This document shows, one piece after another, positions 1 through 12,600 of a stretch of 64,000 bases of DNA. The translations under genes and the position numbers were made by a program. The stretch spans positions 61,868,719 to 61,932,718 of the forward strand of contig CM068835.1 of the NCBI GenBank assembly GCA_028554795.2, written 5' to 3'. Source of the DNA: Sinohyriopsis cumingii. Lineage: Eukaryota; Mollusca; Bivalvia; Unionida; Unionidae. Position 1 is the stretch's first letter; each line of letters opens with the position of its first letter. A model generated the notes under the pieces. That model made no database searches and had not been told where the DNA came from. It worked only from the letters and a program-made list of their open reading frames with translations.

Positions 1-35
1 ACAAGTATTATAAACTTCTTAATCTCATATTGCAG

Positions 36-273
36 CAAGATATCATACCAAGGATCTCAGAAACATCTTTTATCATGGAACCACATTCTTACTGTGTGTC
101 CGCATTCTGAATTGTTCAACGATTTCTATTATAAGGGAGGGGCCATCACTTTGAAACCAGGCGACCTTGGCATACTCGAGCTTGAAGAAGTTGCACAGAT
201 GTGTGGTGTGAGTGTGCGTGTGGGTGTCTTGGTTTACTTGGAAGGACCTGTGTTTGAATGCACACCATCATAA
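36..273 (+). CDS. Probable terminal exon of a host gene (product not recognised)
   Basis: An open frame runs from the window edge to a TAA at 271-273. A good 3' splice acceptor (pyrimidine-rich stretch ending in TTGCAG) lies at about 24-35, so the exon most likely starts at 36. The encoded tail is about 78 residues, mixed hydrophobic/polar, with the stretch LKPGDLGILELEEV followed by MCGVSVRVGVLVYLEGP. It has ordinary protein-like composition and no membrane segment. The upstream part of the gene lies outside the window. I do not recognise the family. The downstream 3' UTR would run toward the promoter described at 430-716. Splicing and frame are inference from the acceptor and the uninterrupted frame. 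Confidence 0.5.
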
Positions 274-429
274 TGAGGACTGGACTGCAATGTGAGGACA
301 CACCAGACCTCGAAACGTTTCGTCGGCAAACGGCTGTGAATGAGCATACGCGTTATTGTGAAAGTCTCTCCCATTTGGGCTGTTAACTGGTGTGCAAACG
401 CTTAGCCAATCAGAAGGCTCGTGACTTCT

Positions 430-716
430 GATTGTTTCTCATCCAATGAGAATATCGCTACTGTGCAGTGTCACTGTAAATTTCGTATACCTATAAATAC
501 GACTCATACAATAATTTTTTGTATTATTCGTGATTTTTAAACATAAATAATTTTATAAAAGTTTATACTGATGATACCAGCAGAAAGTGCGCTCTATAAA
601 GTCCGGTGCGGCTGATATAGTGCGGTATTTGTGACTCGTGATTTAGTGTGTGTACATTCTTCGAGACTTAATACACTTAAATTTTGGAAGATGACAACAC
701 GTACTGGATCAAACAG
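430..716 (+). promoter_or_regulatory. Candidate host promoter with first coding exon (ATG 691, splice donor at 717)
   Basis: A CCAAT box in the context catccaatgag lies at about 433. A TATA box (tataaat, 492-498) follows about 55 bp later. About 190 bp downstream an ATG at 691 in a good context (ggaagATGa) opens a nine-codon start, MTTRTGSN plus a split codon, that ends exactly at a consensus 5' splice donor (cag|gtaaga at 716/717). Box spacing, leader length and donor fit a small first exon of a polymerase II gene. The second exon was not found. The product cannot be named from eight residues. Confidence 0.45.
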
Positions 717-961
717 GTAAGAAACAAATATATTCTTTATAAAATTATTTATAATATTCGTCAGAAATTGTTGTTCGTTCTTTTGTTAGTTATTATATGT
801 GACCGCTTGCTTGTAACTGAATCCATCCACGGGGTCTCGTATCGTTGCCTAAAATACATGTACTATATAATAACAATTGCCTTGATTAGTATATTCCCAT
901 GTCACAACAGTTCACATTGATGTCATAAGATTGGGTAAAATAACAGCCGGATCCCCCCACA

Positions 962-962
<1 letters not shown>

Positions 963-1012
<50 letters not shown>
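963..1012. repeat. (CT)n microsatellite
   Basis: About 50 bp of almost pure CT dinucleotides, inside the presumed first intron after the donor at 717. Confidence 0.95.
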
Positions 1013-1014
<2 letters not shown>

Positions 1015-3500
1015 ATTTCCGATTCAAATTGATTGTCGAGAGAGAATATGATCTTTATAATACAAGAAGAATAAAAGACAGAAAAAGTAAAAGAATGTTT
1101 TAAAACTAAGTCAGATAGGCAAGGAAAGGAAAACGGTATACCATTGTGTCAGTACATGATACCATTAAAAGTAAATGATGGGTCCCTTTCAAACTAGCAC
1201 AGATTTCACTCTTGATGATATCCCCCAGCAGAAAATAAGGCTCTTTACATGACAGACTCGTTGATAAAAAAACTTGCTTACTATAGTCTGAATCCTGACA
1301 TGATATATCACAATCAGGAGTGTTCCAAAATCACGCGTTATTGAACTATTCAGTATCATGAAAGACCTAGTGATTATCAGGACTATGCTGGTTGGAGGTA
1401 TGTGTCTCATCGGTGCTTTTTAAGCCGGATTGGTCTGAATATTAAGGGACGAAAACATACACTGACACTCTTGTACTTATTTCTGTCTTTCATATCATTA
1501 CTCTTCTGACTGTCATATCACTTCCCTCTTTAATTGATCTTTGACCACACACAATCCGTTGCTTAATAGCCAAACCATAGTGTGACCGTGTCAGCATATT
1601 TATAGATTGATATAGGTCCTCGTTTGTTTGTACACCATCAATAGCAAATCTCTAATGTGATACAAAGTGCTCAGAACTTAGTAATGTCATTATTGAATTT
1701 CTAACATAACTGTGACACGAGTGACAATAACACTAGCATCATCCACACCTTTCAAGCTTAATGGTCCCCCCATACTATCACGGCAGCGTATTGCATCACT
1801 ATGGGTTAGTCTCTTTTCCTCACACAGCATAGTGATGTAGTTCATCCTATTCGGTAACTGCCTTATAATTCATTACATTACCATAATGTTGAGAGTTTAG
1901 TTTTATATATCTTTCGACTCATGATTATGAAAATTACACCGCTTGTTAAATCAGCTGGAAAGACAAATTTGTATTTGTCATTTTTTGCATCTGTGCTTGC
2001 TTTGACATTTTAGATGTCGGAAGCAGACAACATAGTAATTTCCTAATATGTACATACATGTGTCGTCCTGGATATACCACTTCACTGAAAATGGATTTGT
2101 TCAGGAAACAGAAATAACTGACAAGCATGGTCGTCTTTTAACTAAACACTTCGTCTGAATTTACATGCTCGGATGATAACTGTGTTAGGGCCACCCTTGG
2201 CATTATCATTTGGAAAGTATAAGTCAGTAAATGAACTGATCAATTTTTGAGCATCTCTGATCTCATTTGTGCCTTTTGCTTTTTAAATTGGAGGGGTTAC
2301 AAACAAACGGGGAAGTATATTTAGACTATAGTTTAAGCTAGATCTAGTACTATTGTTTTTGAATGGGATGGCCATGTCAGCATGTGGTATGTGAGAGCAC
2401 TTTCACATCAACACGTATATTTCTGTAGAAATTTAATTCTCAAATTTGGAAACATTGCATATTGCTATTTATACTTCTACACTTCCAAACTAAGCCATAA
2501 CGAACTTCATTCGACTTAGGATTATCCCATACATATATACAGTAGTCAGCAGCTTCCCATTGCATATATCAACTTACAGTGTTCACAACGGCTTTCGTGG
2601 GTAAATTGGTATGTTGTAATATTTGTTTCACCAATGTTCTGTTACAGTGATACAGGGTTATGGACTATTACATATGCTATCTCTCTCCTTTATATTTATT
2701 ACCACATGATTAATAGTTGGCCTAGATTGGACATCAGAAGACGTCACTGTCATGTGCAATAAACACATGCACTTATTATTCATGCAAAAAGCTATATGAT
2801 ATTTGACCATAAATATATAGTTCCCACATACAAATCTTTTTGACGTCATCCATACAGATATGGCCCCCAAACTACCCAAGTTAAGATTTGTCAAACTTTC
2901 CACCTTCACACAATTCTATTACTCCCCGTGCCACTGTTTAATATATGATCCAGCAGCAAACAGTGTTTTAAAGTAATACATTAGAAAAACTAAAACTTAC
3001 CAGAAAAAATGAGACGAAAATCTTACTTTAACATTCTTAAAAGTTTTCTTATTTGTATTATAATTTTGATTGGGGAAATAATTTGTTTCGAAAGAAGAAC
3101 TGGTAACATTTCGGGGAAATTATGATGGTATTATAATAAAATTGCTTACTTGTTAGTAACAAAATAGCCTGTCAGACTTAACTTTTGACCCGTTTTAAAA
3201 ACAATAATGGGCAATGTGCATATGTACCCCTCATATCTCATTTCCCGAGAAGTGCAGATAATCATAGACAAAAGAAGACAATGTTACAGGATAAGATATT
3301 TATTTCAATTTATTACTATTATTACCATTCTCATGATTATCAAAGGAACTAAAGTATATCGGTCAGATTGAGTTAAATATCAAGATTTTTTTAAAGGAAT
3401 GTTGGAAACTGACCTTTACAGCAAAATTCCTTTCATCATCAGATTTTTGATCATAATACTTTCATACATAATAAATATTGTTTTTGAAGTAGTTAATGTA
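1013..3500. other. No gene seen (probable intron or intergenic)
   Basis: AT-rich sequence with only short random open frames. An AATAAA-type signal at about 1069 could serve the terminal exon at 36-273. Nothing else recognisable. Confidence 0.5.
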
Positions 3501-3505
3501 ACTGT

Positions 3506-3715
3506 TCAGCACAGTATAGACTATATATGGCGGCCAGTATAACTGATGGAAGACGTACCATTTAAAATCTTAGGAAGAACCATTGACCCACGAGAAGATG
3601 CTGGCAAGCTATACCAAGTACCGACGTTAACCAAGCCTGAGACTCAAACCCACGCAGACAGAGGTAATATCAAGAACAGTGAGTGTTTTAGACAATGGCC
3701 ACTCGGAGCCCCTCA
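3506..3715 (-). mobile_element. tRNA-derived SINE, family S (diverged copy)
   Basis: The reverse complement matches the other family-S copies here. It has a head resembling a tRNA (ggggctccgagtggcc), a middle 'ctcaggcttggttaacg', and a tail that elsewhere reads 'ccaccattaatactggccgcca'. It is more diverged than the copy at 10,300-10,549, so probably older. Confidence 0.75.
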
Positions 3716-4666
3716 AAAAAATATAAAGGACGCTGATACAGCTAAACATGTATTTTAAAGGTATTTACAGTAACAAAGAACAACCTATGACAAACAATTA
3801 CGCCAGCTCCTCGTGGAACTTGATATTTCATTACAGTATTCTGAACGGTGTTACTGATGCAGATGTGCGTTGAACGTCACATTGCCAACTTATGTTTAGT
3901 AGTTGACGCTTTTAGACAGAGGTTTGTTTGACTCATTGAAATATTTTGTAGGGTCTAAACTTTCCTAATTCAAAACAGGATAATTAGTTTAATATATTTT
4001 TATGGCAAGTAACTTTTGGTCATTGAGAGATTAATTCTCATGATAACTGTGACTTGTGTGTGAATTAGATTTTTCAACGTAGCTTTAAATAAAATTCAGT
4101 CATATTGCTAGAACTGGGAGTTTATGACTTTGACTCAAAACAGTGCATCATCAAAATGGGTTAGGATGAAACTGTTATTGTATCTGCTGTTTTAGACCAT
4201 GATTTATTATGTATAAAGCACATTCATTTAGCTGCAATATCGAAACCTATACAGCATAGTGTAAGTAACACTTTACATTACTACCTTTGAGAAGACATAT
4301 CTCAAAATCCCCTTGAAAATTTGGAATTAATTGTCAAATGGCTCTTTAGTTTGGAAATCTGTTGAGAACCTTGCCTCTGTGTAAGGAGGGCATACCTTGT
4401 AAGAACAGTCTCGTGATTGTTTCTATCTTGAAATGCCTTACCAATGCTTTCTACGGAACAAATGAATAGTGCTAAGTTTTTATTACGTATGCAGTATTTA
4501 ATGTGTATTTTTGATTAACTTTATTTGAATCTTAAATGGTGTTTATGTATTAAGTAGTTGTCCCATTGAAGGCCCCGGTACGTGGTCTGTAATGAATTGA
4601 ATTTCGCCCCTGATAACTAATGTGGGATTAGGACTGGTAATTGTCTTATTTCCTGAAAAAAAACAT
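3716..4666. other. No gene seen
   Basis: AT-rich noncoding sequence. No frame, repeat or RNA gene recognised. Confidence 0.5.
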
Positions 4667-5175
4667 GCCGGTGGCCTAATAGTTTTGGTGTCTGCATAGG
4701 ATGAGGGAGATTGTGGGTTCGTATCCCCGCCGGGTCATAAAAAAAAACATACAAATGGAACTAGTAGCTGCCTCACATAGCACTCAGCATTATGAAGTTA
4801 GTGTTAGAACTGGTTGGCCAGGCTTTTAGGATAATGTGACTACAGGGTCGGTATTAGTCTGATGGGACCGATTTTAAGTTCAATATCATAAAACATTAAG
4901 TTCAACATCGTAAAAAACTTGTTTTAAAGATTATGTATAAATGAAGTGTTCCCACGGGGTCGCGTCCATAAATCTAGTGGCGCACCAAACTGATCCGAAT
5001 CGGGCCCCACATTTGCTAAGGCCAGTGCTGTGTGACTGAGTGGGACAAGATGCTACATGTCTGTAGACAAATACCTATTGTTAGACATTAATATACATTT
5101 TCTCACTGCAGACATCATTGCGATATAACTGAAAATATTTTAAAGCTACATTAAAAATTAAAATCACGCACACAT
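4667..5175 (+). mobile_element. tRNA-derived SINE, family T (diverged, expanded copy)
   Basis: The head (ggtggcctaatagtttt) and a B-box-like 'gggttcgtatccc' are followed by a body shared with the copies at 24,698-25,015 and 28,551-28,858: 'ggataatgtgactac', 'gactgagtgggac', 'cactgcagacatcattgcgat'. Compared with the 24.7-kb copy it carries an extra stretch of about 180 bp in its middle. Confidence 0.75.
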
Positions 5176-5857
5176 TTCCTAAATAATATCTGCTGCACAC
5201 ATGTTCCGTTGTATGATTGCTTTGGTCAAACTGAAATTACCATTATGCCTTTTTAATTCTGGAAGTAGAATCACGTAGATTATTTTTTATATAAAGGGTT
5301 TGGGCTACCAGTTCATTTTTGTATCTCTATATACTTCTGTAAGGAAAAAGGCATCAGAGTAAATTTTGTATGATTAACACATCTCGAAGCTAATCTGAAC
5401 ACTTTTATCAAATTGGAATATATGAGAGAGATTCTTTAAAACTTGTCCTTCTTGTTGAGTACCGTTATGTTATGCTATAGATCAGTGATTGTTCAGGCAG
5501 TACATGTACCTCCACCAGTATGTATCAGGGTGATGCCCTACATGATATGACTGAATAGTACCCTAGTAGCAGCTTCTTATAATGATTAGATCGTCTGTTG
5601 CAAATGAGAACGTCAATGGGGTGTTGCTGCAACCAAATGCTAATTATCCTGACTACTTGGAACATATCAACATTGGACTTGATAAATGGTTATATAAACA
5701 ATGGAATGACGTAAAGCACAAAGTTTAGGCGTACATACCATTCAGCCTGAATAAATGGCATTCCAGTTAATTTTTTAAAAATATAATCACTTTTAATATA
5801 ATGACCCCATTTTACATGTTGATAAAATGTTCTTCCCATTGCAATCCAATATATAAG
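5176..5857. other. No gene seen
   Basis: AT-rich noncoding sequence between two SINEs. Confidence 0.5.
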
Positions 5858-6100
5858 GAGCCCTGAGCTGCCGAGTGGTCTAAGTGATCACTGCCATCTC
5901 AGATCTGTATGTTTGGGTTCAAATCTGGGATTCAGCCAATGTGGGTATGTGAGAAAGCTTGCCAGTAGCTTCTCGTGGGTCGCTGTTTCTTCCCGGGGTT
6001 TTCCCGGATTATTCCTCCACCATTAATACTGGTTGCCATACATAGCATATTATGCGCTGAAAAAATGGCGTTAAACCACGTAGCAACAACAACAGCAATC
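5858..6100 (+). mobile_element. tRNA-derived SINE, family S
   Basis: The head 'gccctgagctgccgagtggtct' has tRNA A-box character, followed by a B-box-like 'gggttcaaatctggga'. The body 'gcttgccagtagcttctcgtg' and the 'ccaccattaatactgg' block match the family. The tail ends in 'ggcgttaaacc' and a CAA-rich simple repeat. Near full length. Confidence 0.85.
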
Positions 6101-6790
6101 GAATATTTCTCATTATTGTTACAAATGGCTGGAAGGACGATGTTGTCATTGTGCTATCAAACGTCTGTCCGATTCTTCTGCAGTTTTGTTTCATACTTTC
6201 ATATGTATTTTTGCTGATTTTTAACCCAGATATGTATCATAAATAGATACAGTGTTATGCACAGCGAAACCTTTTGGCAGGTGTGGATACGTATGTAGTT
6301 TTGGTTAGCTATTTGAAATATGATGATGAAACTACATGCAAATATACATTATAGCTCACAATTTTAACATATTTGATAGGTCCCAATTTTAAAGGTCAGA
6401 GCATAGAAAGATTCAAGATATATTTTCTTAAGATAAGTAACAGAAAAGAGTGAAATGAAATAAGCTTTGTAAAATTCAATAAATAATGTTTTTCAATAGA
6501 ATGCAAAGCCAAACGGAAATTAAAACGAACTTATATGGTATTATGAATTTAATCCTATGTAATCCGAGAATCCTAGAACCTGAAAAAGTTAAGTCCAAAA
6601 TGGAGGTTGTTGCTGTGTCTGTAGCAGCTTGTGGAGTGTTCACGTTCCAACAGTCTTTTGTTGACTCACAGTAGTATAATTCCAGCTTTGAATTCACCAT
6701 GTATTCCTGTGACTGTCTCTATCCTAGATCTTTGTCACAGTACTTTTGTATTTCCAGAAAATTTAATAATTTGACGAAAATGATTCTAGC
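6101..6790. other. No gene seen
   Basis: AT-rich noncoding. The two short overlapping frames on opposite strands around 6.48-6.70 kb mirror each other and show no family signal. Confidence 0.5.
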
Positions 6791-6794
6791 CCGG

Positions 6795-7235
6795 AATATA
6801 ATGCTGAATGCAACTTACAATTCAACTTGAAAGTACTAGATTTTAAAGCATGACTAAAAATTCCTCTCAATTGCAAGATTACATAGTACTCTACTTGACC
6901 TCATGTCACTTTTAGCATTTTCTATAACAAAAGCTAATACCTAATTGACACTAAACTTCTAGAATGATCCTGATCCGTACAAAATAATTTCTTTAGTTAT
7001 TACTAGAAACAAAAACCTGGAATATGTGAATTTCAAAACCCAGACCCATCCAAAAACAAACATATTTACTTATTGTTAATAATGAACCTGATATTAAGCC
7101 AATACAAAGAGAGAATAATTTAGCTATGTATTATTTGTTTACAAAATAAATTTAGAAAATATCAGTTCTGGTCAAGCAAAAGATAAACTCAATTTTGGAC
7201 AAGGTCAAGTCCAATATGCAATGTTGCATTACAAT
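6795..7235 (-). repeat. Unclassified dispersed repeat, copy 1 (inverted relative to 27,185-27,610)
   Basis: The reverse complement aligns over its whole length with 27,185-27,610. Shared landmarks in the same order are 'ttggacttgaccttgtcca', 'acatagctaaattattctctc', 'ggcttaatatcag', 'gttctagaag' and 'gaggtcaagtag'. No coding capacity and no terminal repeats seen. Confidence 0.8.
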
Positions 7236-8680
7236 AGCATATAATGAAATGCAAAATAAATTTTAAAAAATAACAAGCAATGCAAATTAAATTTACATAA
7301 CAGCAGAATTTTGTGAAGATAATATATTAAACTTCTTACCCCTGAATTTTAGCACTTGAAATAAATTAATGTGCAATGTTTTAAAAAGCCCAGATGTGAT
7401 CAGTAAAACAACTAAGACTGTGTATTCCTTTATTGATTTTTGCCATAAACAAATAGTTACAAAACCAGTGACAATCTGTATTGGAAGACTAGCTCATGTA
7501 TTAAGGATATCCACTTAGTAACATCTATAAGTTGAAATTACATTATTATAACATGTTATTTAAATGTATCATGCTAGATTGTTGCATCAAAATAATTAAA
7601 CTTCAGAATAGTACATGACCATCATAAATATATATGTTACACACTACAAGCGTTCACGTGAAAATAAAGAAATCACTGTTAATGCTTATATCTCTACTTT
7701 CAAGATTGATTAACAAAGATTTTTTTGATGACTATATCTCACAATATTAAACTGAGTTAATCTTATGTCAAAATTAATTGTTCCAGTATATCTAAATCAT
7801 ATTTAGTTTAAGGTGCATTACTCCATTTTTGTTTTGATATGTTCCTAGAGATGTTAAGAATTAAACTTTTACGTTTTTTACTAGCTACAACTCATAAACT
7901 GTATGGCTAGTAGCTGCTGCTGTTAAAATAAATTAATATTATGTTACAATAATATATTTGTCAGTGTGCACTCAATACCCTAATGTTAATGCTCCTATTG
8001 TCAGTATTGGTTTCTTTAGAGTTGTTCCATTTAAACATACATGGTACCCACTGAAGGAATTGTTATAAAACTATATGATGCGGTACTTTGATTTCCCAGA
8101 GTTCATATTAGAATGATAAGAGAGTCCTAAATTGTATCTTTGGGTGAGCAACCACTTTAAAGACACCTTCCCTGGGTTCTATGTATGTTTTAATGGAACA
8201 GCTCCTACATGGATTCTGACACCCATTACTGAGAAGCACAGTCATTACTGAGAAGCAAAGTAGTGAGATGTTTAAATACTTGCTTTTACTCAAGGACAAG
8301 GCAAGAAGTTTGAGTAAGACGTTTGGTGAGACGTTGATATATACTAACAACCTTTGTATACTTGATATTGCATTTAACCATACATTATATCTTGACTTTG
8401 TTTACTGCATATATCAATCCCGGCTGGGATTAGCAGGCAGTCGGCAGGACTGAGATATATACTTAACTCTGTTTAAACCTTTTGCCTTTAACAACCAGCA
8501 TAATACCTAAGAAACAACAAACAGTGCCTTAAAGAGATTTACACAAACCTAGATTTTAGAGATATTGACCTCCTTAATTTCCCCCAAAACAAAATTTTTC
8601 TTATCATAGTACAATCATAGTAGTGTGCGACCTGTAAGCCTTGTCTACAGCTCAAACGCCTACTACAAAAACATGAAAGG
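7236..8680. other. No gene seen
   Basis: Very AT-rich noncoding DNA with only short chance frames. Confidence 0.5.
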
Positions 8681-8959
8681 GGATACAAAATGCCGGCCAG
8701 TTCCGTGCCGCGGAGCTCTAGACTTAAGCAATATTTCCAAACCATAGTTGAGGACACGAGACTCATTGTTTGTCACCCCAAGGGAGTACAGACACTGCAC
8801 TTCGGGATTACACAAACCATGCCGAGGCAAAGTGAGGTACTAACAGCGCAAAACACCTACGAATCGACATAGGGAAATTAGACGTACTGCAAAATGGAGG
8901 GCTCAATAAACTAGTGCTATACCTAAACAGAGAACCCCCCTAATAGAGGTGGATACGTT

Positions 8960-10151
8960 ACAGATCAAAAGAATGCTGGTTACGGTCACCAAAACACCAC
9001 CATTTATAAGTTAAATGAACCCAAAGCAACTGAAATACATATTTTGGGTCTCCCACTTGAAGTTGAAAACACGAAACTGGTGCAAAAGATTGAAAAAAAG
9101 TTCAGTGCCAAAGTCATCACACACAAGATGGCTACTGTGTGGGGCTTTGCCCCAACCCCCACCCCTCCGTCCTCCCCACCCCACCCTCCGCCCATCAAAT
9201 CCGGGATACGCTTTATATACGTGAACAGAGAGGAGGCAAAGAAGATACCTATACATTTTTCTATGTATTAGGTTCTAAACTATAAAGCTGTCATAAGGGC
9301 AGTGAAAAAGACAGAGCGTGCCTCTTATGCCATCAAACAGGGTATGGCCCCAGAGAATATCCAGAAACAAGAGCAACAGCAGAGACAGCTGTACGTGAAA
9401 CAACTTATGCAAGCAAAGTTACCTCAAACAAACAGAGCTATCAGCAACAACAACAACAAGAACACAAAGTGCATCGAGAACAAATACTCAGTTTAATTCG
9501 GCAGATAAGAGAAGAAAAGCAGGCAGGGGAAGAAGATACAATACACGCACTCCCGGAAATTGACATTACAAATATTGGAGATGGCTAGAAAACCCCGGAG
9601 TGGGAAGAAATCTTGAGCCAGAACAGAACTGGAAAGAGCCGCACACCTGCAAAGGAGAATAATATACTCTGAAAAATAGATTTGAAGGACTGGATATAGA
9701 AACAACACAAGACGAAGCTGTAAATGAAATGATGGGAATTAAACTATTGACGTAAACTTCCCTACCCAGATGAAACCGACAAAAGAGAAAAGCGGACTTC
9801 GTATCACACAAGAAAAAAAAAATACAACACCCATGAAAGAACCAACCGCGATAAGAAAAAGCATACCCAAAATGATAAAGGAAGTTGAGGACACAGATGA
9901 GGATGTGTGACTAATGAATAAGAAGAACTAACGGAAAAAGAGACAGAAACTGATACAGAAACAGAATATGACAGCAAAGAAGGAACAAGAGAGACTGTAA
10001 TAACAAGCGAACCAGATATCACACTGCAAGAAATAGATAATACAATGATAACAGAAAATGAAATCTCGCCCGACTCTTCTGAGGGGGATGGGGAAACTAG
10101 TGCCCCATCTCATAAAAACAAACCTACAAACCAAAAATCTAAGATAGTATA
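8960..10151 (+). pseudogene. LINE ORF1-like remnant (RNA-binding/gag-like)
   Basis: Broken plus-strand frames begin with a stretch reading PKATEIHILGLPLEVENTK, which looks like the RRM-type start of Tx1 ORF1 proteins. A proline-rich patch comes next, then a Cys-His stretch around 9.32 kb ('cc tct tat gcc atc' region) and a long glutamine/asparagine- and glutamate-rich tail up to the stop before 10,152. In Tx1/L1 elements ORF1 binds the element RNA and helps form the retrotransposition particle. This copy has several stops and frame changes and is not functional. Assignment rests on position ahead of ORF2 and composition, so it is moderate. Confidence 0.55.
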
Positions 10152-10299
10152 ACCATCAATGCGACACCCTGGGAAGAGATATGAATGGAAGGAATTAACT
10201 TAGGGATCATGTCTATAAATATTAATGGAATAAATAAAGATAAATTACTTAAATTTCCAAAAGATATAAGTTATGATTTCATGTTTTCCAAGAAACACA

Positions 10300-10549
10300 G
10301 GGGCCCTGAGTGGTCGAGTGGTCTAAAGCGTTTCGGATCACTACCATCTCACCTCTGTCTATGTGGGTTGGAGTCCAGGATTCCGCCAATGTGGTTAAGT
10401 GAGAAAACTTGCCTGCAGCTTCTCCTGGGTCGGTGGTTCTTCCCGGATGTTTTCCGGGTTCTTCCTCCACCATTAATACTGGCCGCCATGCATAGCCTAT
10501 TGTGTGCTGAATAATGGCGTTAACCCCACAGCAACAAGAACAACAACAA
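10300..10549 (+). mobile_element. tRNA-derived SINE, family S, with perfect target-site duplication
   Basis: A full-length copy: head 'gggccctgagtggtcgagtg', body 'ccaccattaatactggccgc', and tail 'aatggcgttaaccc' plus CAA repeats. It is flanked by a perfect 12-bp duplication, ccaagaaacaca, at 10,288-10,299 and 10,550-10,561. It interrupts the endonuclease part of LINE ORF2, so the SINE moved after the LINE arrived. Confidence 0.92.
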
Positions 10550-11383
10550 CCAAGAAACACATATTGGCTTTAACAACTAAAACAAAGTACTGTGTGAAAG
10601 TTTTCTAGACGGTTTACGTTTGAATAACGACTATGAAGGAAATGATGTAATGGGGGGTGGGTAGCAACTTTGATTTAAAAAAAAACAGGACTAATGTGGG
10701 AAAGAATAGATGAATGGAAATTGTTTAAAGGAACGCTTTGCATATAACTATTGAAAATACTCATCTGATTGACATATATATGCCAGCAAACAGAAACCAC
10801 CACAAAACAAAGTCTAAAGAAACGTATGAAGTATCTTGAAAAATATACAATGGAAAATATGATTATAAGGGGAGAATTCGACTGGGTAGGAGAAAATATT
10901 CATAAGGAATGGCAATTAACACCTAACGACCTAAGGATTAAACCGGAAATGGAATTATTTTTAAAGAAACATAAATTTATAGACATATATAGAAAGCTTA
11001 ACATATTAAGGAAGTAATATACATACGAATATAAGAAAAATAAATGAAGCAGACTACATCAATTTCTGTGCACAAATTGCGATGAAAATATACATAAAGA
11101 AGCAGAGATATCAAACTTAAAAATCTCAGATCATAAACTTTTTTATATGACCATGACATTAAAACAAAAAAAGTCTCAAATATAAAAGTATGAAAAGGAA
11201 ATTGGAAAAGGAAGCAATACAATTTCAACTCCAAGAAATCAATAATAGCGATTAAGAAACCAAATTAAAAAAGAAATTAGATGAGAGTATAGGGGAAGAA
11301 ATGAGAGGGAAAGAAATTAGAGCTGGATAATTCACCCAGATTTATAAAACAGCAGAAGGCTTGTACAAAAGAAGAGAGAGAAA

Positions 11384-11411
11384 TGTGTGTGTGTGTGTGT
11401 GGGGGGGGGGA
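11384..11411. repeat. (TG)n(G)n simple repeat
   Basis: A TG run followed by ten or more G residues inside LINE ORF2. Confidence 0.9.
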
Positions 11412-12044
11412 GAATATTATATAAAATAAAAATAGCCGACAATAAATTAACAACAGAACAGGGGGAAATTATGAATTGCATTGAAGAATTATATTCTAAT
11501 TTATATAAAACACAAAACATTACAGAGAAAATAGTAGATGAATACTTGCAAGATATCCCGTGTGAGGTGATATCATCACAACATGAAGACTTATGTGATG
11601 ATTTCTTCTTGCAAGAAGAAATAAGAGAAAGTATTCAAACATCAAATAAAGGGAAAGCACCAGGGGGAGATGGAATCTCCGCGGATTTCTATATGAAATT
11701 ATGTGGAAAGTTGTCGCCCATACATGAATGGTTATACAATAATATCCTACTTAGAAACAATAAAATGTCTGAAAGTATGAGGGAGGGAATTATAATTTAA
11801 ATATATAAAGAAAAAGGAGAAAGAGGAGACCTGGGGGCCCATCTTCCTCCTAAATATGGATTATAAGATTTTAAGCAAATTATTAACAAAACAGATCTAA
11901 AAATTTATGGACCAAATGATTAGTATATATAAGACATGTGGACCCAAAATAAGAGATACAAAATAATATACTTAATATAAAAACAATTATAGACTACTTA
12001 CATGAAAATAAAAAAACAATACAGATCTCACTCGAATTTGGATA

Positions 12045-12600
12045 AAGTTATACAAAACTGTGAGGAGCGACCCATATATAACACACATTAAAACAAAAAC
12101 ATTATTTTTTTGAATAAAATGTAACACCGCTACTTCACCTAAATTCCAAAATGTATTAAATTAATCGCAGAATAAATTAAAAAAAAAAAGATATGTTAAT
12201 GAAGATCATAAAACAACTAGGAATAATACGACATATGGCTATCCCTACATGAACAACAATTATAGCACAAACAAACAAATAGCAAAAACATCAATAGCAG
12301 ACACGGGATATAGGGACCTCTAGCCAAGGTCACAAAATAAAATAGGAGCGGGACTGAGAGTTAGGTGATAAAAACCTACTCGGAAGAACAAACCTATAGG
12401 AGACACTAGGGATTTAATATACCCAGGCAAAAATTTATTAAATTTTGAACCAAATTCTTTTGTTTAAAAAAAAACACATTGCAACATATCGGGGGGAATT
12501 AGTAACACATAAAAAACATTTATTCATTGGCTAAGTATGGTGCCCCCTCTCCCCCCCAAAAAAAAACAAGAAAAAAAAAACAACAACAAACAAATGGTAC
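12045..12600 (+). mobile_element. 5'-truncated LINE 3' end nested in the reverse transcriptase
   Basis: This segment matches the 3' UTR of the host LINE at about 14,485-14,900. Shared blocks in order include 'acaactaggaata', 'caaggtc', a pair reading 'ctactcggaagaacaaac' versus 'ctctcggatgaacaac', and 'cctatagg'. It ends in an A-rich tail at about 12,550-12,596. RT-coding sequence lies directly on both sides (CGPKIRDTK before, KKAIDRLEH after). This is therefore a short insertion of the same family, not the element's own UTR. Confidence 0.75.

Noticed and set aside
9004-9271. Gly-rich and Pro-rich frames on both strands near 9.1 kb
   Set aside because: A low-complexity CCACCC tract inside the LINE ORF1 remnant produces them.
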